52,637 nucleotides of DNA from Clostridia bacterium (GTDB lineage: Bacteria; Bacillota; DSM-12270; Thermacetogeniales; Thermacetogeniaceae): NCBI GenBank assembly GCA_902812385.1, contig CADDZD010000010.1, positions 1-52,637 of the forward strand, given 5' to 3'. Below are positions 46,071 through 52,637 of the stretch, piece by piece. Position numbers and translations under genes: made by a program. The notes beneath the pieces are model-generated. The model made no database searches, had not been told where the DNA came from, and worked only from the letters and a program-made list of their open reading frames with translations. Position 1 is the first letter of the stretch. The number at the start of each line of letters is the position of its first letter.

Positions 46071-48931
46071 CTACTTTCCGAGCGCATCGAGGAGGCGCAG
46101 CACCATTGCCGCAGTTTCGGCGCGCGTTATGTTCTTTGCCGCCTTGAAGGTTCCGTCAGGATACCCGCTGACGATCCCCTTTGCCACTGCAATTCCCACA
46201 CTGCTCTTCGCCCAGGCGGGAATCGCCGCGGCGTCCGTGAACTTAAGCTCGGCCGGTGCGATGGAGCCCAGCTTTTTCTCCAGCACCCTGGCCGCCATCG
46301 CTGCCATCTCCGCCCGGGATACCTGGCGCGCGGCCTCGAAGGTCATGCTGCCGTCCGGCTGCGGGTAACCCTTGATGATGCCCTCCTTCACCGCCGCGGC
46401 AACGGCCCCCTTCGCCCAGGCCGGTATGGCGGCGTTGTCCTTGAAGTTGAGCTCGCTTTCCTTCCCCGCCTCCAGTCCGAGCAGTTTCGCCATGATGGCC
46501 GTCACCTCGGCCCGGGTGACTTGGCGGTCGGGCCCGAAAGTGCCGTCCGGGTAGCCGGAGATGATCCCGGCTTCGGCCAGCCTGCCGACCGCCTCGGCCG
46601 CCCAGTGGCCCTGCATGTTCTTGAAGCTGGCAGCAGGCGGCTTGGGCTGCTCCGCAGCGGTGGTGAAGGTAAAGGTGTAGTCGCCGGGTAAGCCGTAGCC
46701 ATCGCTGTCCTTCACCGCCCTGGGGGGATGACCACGGTGTAGGCCGCGCCGTAGGCCAGCGCCTCCTTGGGCTTGATGTAGAGGGCACTCCCTTCGATGC
46801 GGGCGCTCACTTCCACCGCCTTGCCGGAGGCGTCCTTTAAAGCGATCCCGGCAAGGTCCGCGCCCGCGGAAACGCTCTCGCTGAACACCACCTTGATCTC
46901 CTTGTCCACGGGCACGCCGCTGGTTTTGTCAGCGGGGTCGGTGGTGGAGACGTAAGGCCTCACCACTCCTCCGCCTCCGCCGCCCGCCGCGGCCGGCCGC
47001 ACCAGCACGCGGCAGGTGTCGGCAGCGCTGTTGCCGGCGTCGTCGTAGACGGTGAGGGTGACGGTGTAGTTTCCCGGAGCATTGTAGATATGGAAGCCGT
47101 AGGGGTAGAGGCTCGCCTCCTCCGTGCCGTCGCCGAAGTCCCAGAAGAAGGCAGCAGCGTCTCTGGAGCCGGTGGCATCGAAAATGACTTCTTCACCGGC
47201 TCTTACTTCCCTGTCCGGTCCGGCGTCGGCCACCGGCGGGGCGTTGTCGATGATGAAGGTCAGGTCTGCACCTGCGGAGGTGAAGTTGCTGTCGGCCGCC
47301 CAGGCGGTGATGATGTGTGTTCCGTCGGGAAGAGCCCCGGGGTCCAAGGCGTAGGTGGCCTCCACCACGCTCTGGTTGCCTTCCACCGGGACGCTCGCCA
47401 CTTCGTAATTGTCCAGGAACCAGTAAAACTCGCTGAGGCCGTCGGGGTCGCAGGCGGTAGCGCTGACGGTGACGGGTTGCCTGATGAGGGAGCCGTCGGG
47501 AAAGCCCTCAATGGTCACCTCGGGCGGGGTCATCTCCACTGCGGTAAGCGAGAGGTTCACATCTTCGCCTCCGGGAGGAACCTCTCTGGCGGTGACGACA
47601 TAGGTCCACTCGCCCGGTTCGGGGTTGTCGACTATGTAGTAGGCGTAGGTGGGGCCCTTGACGAAGCTGTAGTCCGGGTCGGGGCTTTCCGGGGTGAGTT
47701 CCCTGCCGTCGGGGCGGACCAAAATCAGATCAAAGTCGCTGCCGGACCAGGTGATGCCGAAGGTGGCCTGAAGCGTCCCGGGCTCGACGGTGAAGGCGCG
47801 GGTTCTGGTCTCGCCGGGAGCGGTGAAGAATTCGCTCTGGCGCTCCTTGGCCGCCCCGCCCGCAACGGCGGCGCTCAGTTCCTGGTAGATGGCGGCCAGC
47901 GCCTGGGCGTCCGGGGCTTCGAAGTACCGCCCGCCGGTCTCCTGAGCGATCCGCTTTAGGAGCTCGGGGTCGGTATAGCTACCCAGGCCGATGGTGTAGA
48001 CACGGATACCTTTATCCCTGCAATGGAGGTGCTCTTCCTCGTAAGGGTCGGCAGTTTGCACCCCGTCGGTAAGGAGAATAATGGCCTTGCGCACTTCCGG
48101 CAAAGACTCCTTCTCGAGCTCCCCCGCCCCGACAAGGAGCCCCTCGCCGATGTCGGTGGCACCCCAATCGAACACACGATCTACCGCCTGCTTCAAGATG
48201 TCCCGGTCTTCCTTACCCTTTATTTCGGGATTTTTTCCAAACAAACCTCCGTTTGGATGGGCGATGTAGCCAAAGCCGCCAGCCTCTCCCACCTCTTTTA
48301 ACGCCTCTGTGACATCCTTTCGGGGCGGGTCACCTTCCCAAACCTTCTCCCATAGGATTTTATCTCCTGGGTTAAAGAGGTGTCCCATCTTGCTACCAAG
48401 CCGATCCCACTTTTCATCTTCCAACTTGTCCGGCGTCAAATTTTTAAAGGGGGCCTTCAAGCCCTTTAAGCCCTTTGCTTCCTGTACTTCACCACAGTAA
48501 TCCTTCAATCCATAAACCAGGAAATGCCCCTCGTCTTTCTTCTCCGAGGGTTTTATTACACCTACGGTCAGTTCTAGGCCGGGAATGATAATGGCGGGAA
48601 TCTTCGTTTTTTCTATTTCTTCTGCTCTACCCACCCAATCCGCGCGAGTGAAAAGCGATCTTAATTGAAACTTCCAGTCTACTACATCAGTGTGGTCAGT
48701 TACCGCAAAGGCACTTCCTTCCCCAAGGATACGCCTGACGTCCTTCGCTGCACTTTCTACTGATCGCTTGAAAGTCATTGGATCCTCGTCTGAATACCAT
48801 GTGTGTACGTGCCCGTCAAAAGGTATCCGCTTGAAAGGGAACCCTGTCGCTAATGCCGGCGTTAACAACACGTTGAAGAAGAGAAAAACAAGCAAAATAA
48901 CACCGCACCAGCTTCTACTGGTCCGTAACAT
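46071..48931 (-). pseudogene. S-layer-anchored PHP/half-vWA/PKD protein, one frameshift (cassette copy 2)
   Basis: ATG at 48931, with AGAGGGTGA upstream; it overlaps the membrane-protein gene by 17 bases. Order: signal peptide; PHP-type N-terminus (FDGHVHTWYSDED, FAVTDHTDVVDW, IIIPGLELTVG, GYIAHPNGG; to about residue 245); the C-terminal half of a von Willebrand A domain (TDIGEGLLVGAGELE, AIILLTDGVQTAD, GGRYFEAPDA) without its DxSxS metal motif; beta domains; a PKD domain (FFWDFGDGTEE); and a Big-like domain. The frame stops at 46712 (VVIPPGR), but one base more near 46715-46727 would join it to VKDSDGYGLPGDYTFTF and three SLH repeats (SGYPDGTFGPDRQVTRAE and two relatives) that bind cell-wall polysaccharide. 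Total about 950 residues when joined. Confidence 0.8.
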
Positions 48932-49775
48932 TCTTCTCACCCTCTTCACCTTCGGTGTTGGATTTGCGGTTTTCCAAAAAGAAAACCGGCAAACTTGTAA
49001 GGACAAAAGCGGAGCCGAAAATGGCTAGGTCTGGGAAAAACCCCGGAACAACCCCGCCAGGGTAGCCGAAAAGATCGTCCCAGGTAAAAGGAGGAAACCA
49101 GCCGTGAAACAGAATAACACAACCTAATAGCAAACCATAGCCCAACCAGACAAGGCCGCCCAGGACGGCCAGCACCCCAGTCCAGTAAAATTTCCGCTTG
49201 AGGGCCGCGCCGCTACCCGCAGTAGCCCAGACAGCGCCCAGCCCGGGGACTACAAGGTTCAGTAGCAGTCCAAGATTACGAATGGTAGAAACCCGTAACT
49301 CCGAACGACGCGCCGCATCCCAGATGCCGAAAAGCCAGAGCGTAAAATTGGAAGGAAAGCAATAAAGAGAATAAAGAAAAAGTACAACGAGCCAACTGTA
49401 AGTTCCATACCACTCGGGTACCGAGTATCCTTCAGGGTTTAGAAAACACATATCAATGAAAGCGGTTGCGCATATAAACGGAAACCCCTGCAGTACAGGC
49501 ACCAGAACGATAACCACAAAAAGAAATGCGCCCGCCAGAAACCGCCCCCGGGCTACCTGCCCGGCACCACTCACTACCGCGCTTAAAACACCATATAGGA
49601 CCGCCTGACCGCGGAGCGTAAGTTTCGGTGCAAGTCTTAAAGCCAGCACCCGTCCCGTAATCATAACGATTAGGACTGGCAGCAGCCAAAATAGGACTGG
49701 CAGCCAAAAGAGTGGCGAAAAACTGATCCCTGCAAACCAACTGATCCATGCAAACAAAATGATCCATGCAAACAT
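48915..49775 (-). CDS. Polytopic membrane protein, unknown (cassette copy 2)
   Basis: 286 residues from ATG at 49775 (GGAGGAAAGGAG upstream). About eight hydrophobic segments. It shares layout and motifs with the protein at 38611-39378 (GQVARGRF against QAAAGRPV; VVPGLGAVWATA against AFPGLGIAYVEK). It lies 13 bases after the chitobiase-domain gene and overlaps the PHP gene, so the three proteins are probably made together. Function unknown. Confidence 0.6.
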   Translation of the reverse strand: MFAWIILFAWISWFAGISFSPLFWLPVLFWLLPVLIVMITGRVLALRLAPKLTLRGQAVLYGVLSAVVSGAGQVARGRFLAGAFLFVVIVLVPVLQGFPFICATAFIDMCFLNPEGYSVPEWYGTYSWLVVLFLYSLYCFPSNFTLWLFGIWDAARRSELRVSTIRNLGLLLNLVVPGLGAVWATAGSGAALKRKFYWTGVLAVLGGLVWLGYGLLLGCVILFHGWFPPFTWDDLFGYPGGVVPGFFPDLAIFGSAFVLTSLPVFFLENRKSNTEGEEGEKNVTDQ

Positions 49776-49788
49776 CTCCTTTCCTCCT

Positions 49789-51253
49789 TCACCGCACCGC
49801 CATGAACCAGCTGGGACGGTCAATCAGCACGGCAAGCGCGTTGCCTGTCACCCGCACAGGCAAAGGTTCATCCACAAGAACCAGCTTCTCCCCGGCTCCA
49901 GGGACCATGGCGTAAACCCGCACCCCCGATGTCTCTCCCGGGTAGAGAAAAAGCTCGGCTGGCTTGTCTAACTCCGGCTTGGATAACCCCCGGAAGCGCA
50001 CCCAGACAACCGGCGTTAAAGCCTCCCTATCGGCCAGTTCCGGCGGCGGTTTAAGGGCCAAAAGCCGCACCAGAACCGGGCGTGCGGCCGGCAGCGAACC
50101 GGGCGGGATCACCACCCGCGCCACGCCGGGGAGTTCCAGTTCGCCTCCTGCAGCCGGATTAACCTCAGCGGCGGCAGACTGCAGGACAGCGGGCGTGCGG
50201 CCCTGTAGCGGCCGGGGGACACCTTTTCCCAAAACGGACGGCGGGCTCCCTGCCGGCGGCACCGCAAACCCGGCCGGGTCGCTAAAAACACCGTTGCGGT
50301 AGACGGCGGCCCTGACGGTCGACACCCCGGAAGCCCCGATCTGAAGCGGTCCCGCATATTTTACCGCCGTGGCGCTTGCACGCGGGTCGCTCCCGTCGGT
50401 GGTGTACCAGATTTCGCCACCCGCAATGCTTTCAAGGCGCAGGCTTGTCCCCGCAACCTCCCCCGCCGGCGGCGCCGGCAGGTAAGCAGCCTCCGCCACG
50501 CCGTAAGTGCCGGTGCCGGCAATCTCTGCGAAAAGACAGCTGCTCTCCCTTTCGGCCGGGAGGCGGCACCAGCCGCGCTCACCCCGGCAGAGCAGGACCT
50601 CAGTTTCTCCGGCGGGCAGGCCCAGGCGTACCGGCGCCGGCAGCGCCGCCCCGCCGGTGTCCAGGTAAACGGCAAAGGAGACAGCGAATTGTGCCGGCAG
50701 CCACCGGGGTAACAACAAAGGTGAGTGCTTCTGCCTCCGGAGGAAAAGCCGCCGGGGTAACGTCAAGGCAAACTTCTTTGCCTGCAGGGAAAACGAGCCT
50801 GGCAGCGCCGGTGAGGTTGTCCCGGTAAACGGCCCGGGTGACGGCGCTTGACGCCTGCCCGGAGTTTTCGCTGTAAGGCAGGCCGGAGGCGTATACCGCT
50901 GCCGCAGCGGCAGGATCTGCCGTAGCAGCCGGGTCAGCAGCGCCGGAAAGGGAACCGGAGGACAAAATGAGGGTTCTGTCAGCTCTGACGCCCGTGCTCA
51001 GCAGGCTGCCTCTCTCGTCCGTGCGGGCATAGCACCAGCAGCCGCTCGCCTCGTCCTTGACGATCGTGTACCCGTCGGCGGTCTCCCACCCGTGCAGCCG
51101 CTCGTCGCCCCACTGCCTGGCAAGGAAAGCCGACCCGTCGGGCTGACGCAGCTCCACCAGACCGGGGAAAGCAGGAACAGCCTCGGCCTTCCCGGTGCTA
51201 CCGGCCAACAAAAACAAAAGGAAGCAAACAAGCAAACCCAGAAATCTCCTCAT
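49789..51253 (-). pseudogene. Secreted M6-protease-propeptide-like/chitobiase-domain protein, one frameshift (cassette copy 2)
   Basis: ATG at 51253 with AAGGAG upstream and a clear signal peptide (FLGLLVCFLLFLLAG). The next part (LRQPDGSAFLARQWGDERLH, then WETADGYTIVKDE) resembles the N-terminal propeptide region of M6-like secreted metalloproteases, but no HExxH follows. The frame shifts at about 50689 in ACAATTC: with one A fewer, VVTPVAAGT runs on to FAVSFAVYLDTGG. The rest holds a CHB_HEX_C domain (EIWYTTDGSDP) and a beta domain ending FMAVR at 49789. About 487 residues when joined. First gene of the cassette; perhaps a wall- or glycan-binding partner. Confidence 0.75.
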
Positions 51254-52188
51254 AAACCCCTTTCAACTCCTTCCATACCTTGCGGTCACAAAACGATTTT
51301 CGTGCAAGGCACTCCGCATACAAAGGTAGATCTGCTCCAAAGCAGACACTTCATAATGCTTTTCAATATAGCTCAGTACTGTCAGCCATAGCTCCACTGT
51401 ATCGGGGTAAAGACCCGCCAGATAACTTCACAGGGCCTGACTCAGAATTATTTTTTTCTAGCTTTTCCCTCCTTTTCCTGCCAGTAGTTCCTGCAATTAT
51501 CGTTAAAAAGAATGTCGAATACTGTCGTTCGGCTGCTGAACTCAACAAGACCACGGGCGCCCGTGATCTTGTTTCTCGTTTCAGACCGCCGGGAGGCGTC
51601 ACCATATTAACGTTTAGTTATACAGTATTTGACAACTGTTAACTATAATGACAACCGGTATGGGCATTAAATTACGCTACGCCGGCAGGCGGGATGGTTT
51701 GCAGCACGGTGTTTTTTCTCATATGTTATAATAATGACAACCAATCTGTTAAGGAGGGTGCGGCCGGTGTCGGTTGGACAGAGGATAGCGCCGGCATCCG
51801 GCCTTTTCCGGTTCTTCCCGCCACCGCGCTTCAGGCCTTGTTCGGCGCCGGACTCGGCCTCCATCCGATAATTCTCCCACAGCGGCGACACGGCAGCGGC
51901 GGAGATCCCTTTATCTCATAATTAGCATGTAACCTCCTACCATCAGACATTTTTCAAGAGTCGGCTGGTAAGGAGCATCAACCGGCAGTGCAAAACCCCG
52001 GTAGAAAGAGCTGCTTTTTGTTATCCATTTCAATCATCTTCATGCGGTCTTTACGGGATTTTCATGCCTCGGACATAACCACCTTTCAAAGCGCAGATTG
52101 GAAGGAAAACCTGCCGACAGTCAAAGGGTTTACAGCCAGCGCGGAGAGCTACTGTGGCGATGAGAGTTTTTTGCATGGCTTGGCAGCA
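51254..52188. other. Gene-poor region
   Basis: Roughly 930 bases with short overlapping frames on both strands and no protein family that I recognise. TGTTATAATAATGACAACC (about 51724-51742) contains a TATAAT and is followed by AAGGAGGGTG, but the frames behind it are short and look non-coding. Probably decayed accessory DNA. Confidence 0.4.
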
Positions 52189-52189
52189 A

Positions 52190-52340
52190 GGAGGTGGTCA
52201 TTGCCATGTATACCGCTGCGACAGCATCAAAGCGGCGGTATGAGGGCTTTGGCATCATTTCCTCAGACAGTATCGAGACAGCAGTGGATGACATTGTGAA
52301 TGAAGCAATCGAGATTCAGGGCACAGGTCCCCCATATTAA
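52190..52340 (+). pseudogene. C-terminal fragment of an unidentified protein
   Basis: A short frame ending at a TAA near 52340 reads VVIAMYTAATASKRRYEGFG, then DSIETAVDDIVNEAIEIQ. The amphipathic, helix-rich character suggests the end of a real protein, but no start or upstream part is present. I do not recognise the family. Confidence 0.3.
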
Positions 52341-52438
52341 AGGGAGGGATAAAAATATATATAAAAACATTGTTAAATATATCGATAGTGCATATAATAT
52401 TATCAGGAGACTCATGATAAAAGAGAGGGTCTGATAAT

Positions 52439-52552
52439 ATGCCTGAAAAAATCACCGTAAGCAGTGTTCTGAATTCTCTTGTGCCAATTTCCCGGTTCAA
52501 CAAGGGGGAGGCTGTATTTGTCAATCAAAAAGTTGACCACTTGATCTCTTAA
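52439..52552 (+). pseudogene. Phd/YefM-type antitoxin gene, truncated by an insertion
   Basis: ATG at 52439 after GAGAGGG. The protein begins with VSSVLNSLVPISRFNKGEA, typical of the N-terminal DNA-binding part of Phd-family antitoxins. After about 29 residues it runs into repeated AAAGTTGACCAC sequence and stops, so the rest of the gene is cut off or displaced beyond the window. An AT-rich promoter-like region (CATATAATATTATC) lies upstream. Confidence 0.6.
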
Positions 52553-52563
52553 AAGTTGACCAC
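52529..52563 (+). mobile_element. Possible IS21-type terminal repeats (left end of an element)
   Basis: AAAGTTGACCAC occurs twice (52529-52540 and 52552-52563), spaced 23 bases from start to start, inside the truncated antitoxin gene. Multiple terminal direct repeats with this GTTGACCA core are common at the ends of IS21-family elements. Transposase genes would lie to the right, outside the window. Confidence 0.45.
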
Positions 52564-52637
52564 CTGCATAGTTTAGTTTTGCTACAGTTATACAGTTACG
52601 CAGACTTATTTTAGAATGGGGAACCACCTCCTGGTTT

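Noticed and set aside
51280-51642. A 120-codon plus-strand frame
   Set aside because: No ribosome site, no protein-like composition and no recognisable motif; it opposes the promoter region of the cassette.

Overview
The window reads as a chromosomal segment of an anaerobic, fairly GC-rich Firmicute of the Clostridia (Moorella, Thermacetogenium or Peptococcaceae-like). The reasons are strong purine-rich Shine-Dalgarno sites, frequent GTG/TTG starts, oxygen-sensitive enzymes (2-oxoacid:ferredoxin-type oxidoreductase, radical-SAM ThiH and ThiC), Rex, and S-layer homology (SLH) domains. The species assignment is inference. No rRNA, tRNA or CRISPR array was seen.

Layout. 1-2.5 kb: the C-terminal end of a CBS-GGDEF protein, two small unknown ORFs and a VapBC-type toxin-antitoxin pair on the minus strand. 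2.9-11.7 kb: an FCD-type GntR regulator, a bacterial CDC48/p97-like double AAA+ ATPase, a three-gene oxalate oxidoreductase operon whose alpha subunit carries the oxalate-specific Arg31/Arg109/Asp112/Phe117 set, then an LctP-family permease and a tiny two-helix membrane protein. 12.3-23.9 kb: a large thiamine locus with two TPP riboswitches, each followed by a terminator. It holds thiS-thiG-thiH-thiF, thiE, thiC, a thiamine-binding DUF77 protein, thiD, cytX, thiM, a second thiE, a HAD phosphatase and thiN. This covers thiazole synthesis, pyrimidine synthesis, salvage, coupling and conversion to TPP, probably through free thiamine. A frameshifted epimerase/dehydratase gene sits directly under the first riboswitch.

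24.5-37.4 kb: malQ (minus), valS, a frameshifted PHP phosphoesterase gene overlapping an EAL phosphodiesterase gene, phoP-phoR-pstB-phoU without a phosphate permease, folC and rex. 37.4-51.3 kb: an accessory cell-surface region. A minus-strand cassette (secreted protein with a chitobiase-type domain, polytopic membrane protein, secreted PHP phosphoesterase) occurs twice. Each copy is bounded on its rex-proximal side by a ~225-bp direct repeat that includes the last codons of rex. One copy is cut by an IS3 remnant. The other has a PHP / half-vWA / PKD / SLH chimera. Between them lie a large secreted calcineurin-like phosphoesterase and IS debris. The right end is gene-poor and closes with a Phd-type antitoxin gene cut by what look like IS21-type terminal repeats.

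A non-coding theme crosses the window. A ~208-bp palindromic element with 15-bp terminal inverted repeats occurs three times plus partial copies. In its longest copy two hairpin loops are replaced by ~90-bp smaller palindromic elements, one of which also occurs on its own. These elements form the 3' ends of thiF and of the EAL gene. Four reading frames are broken by single-base shifts; draft-assembly error and real decay cannot be told apart from sequence alone.
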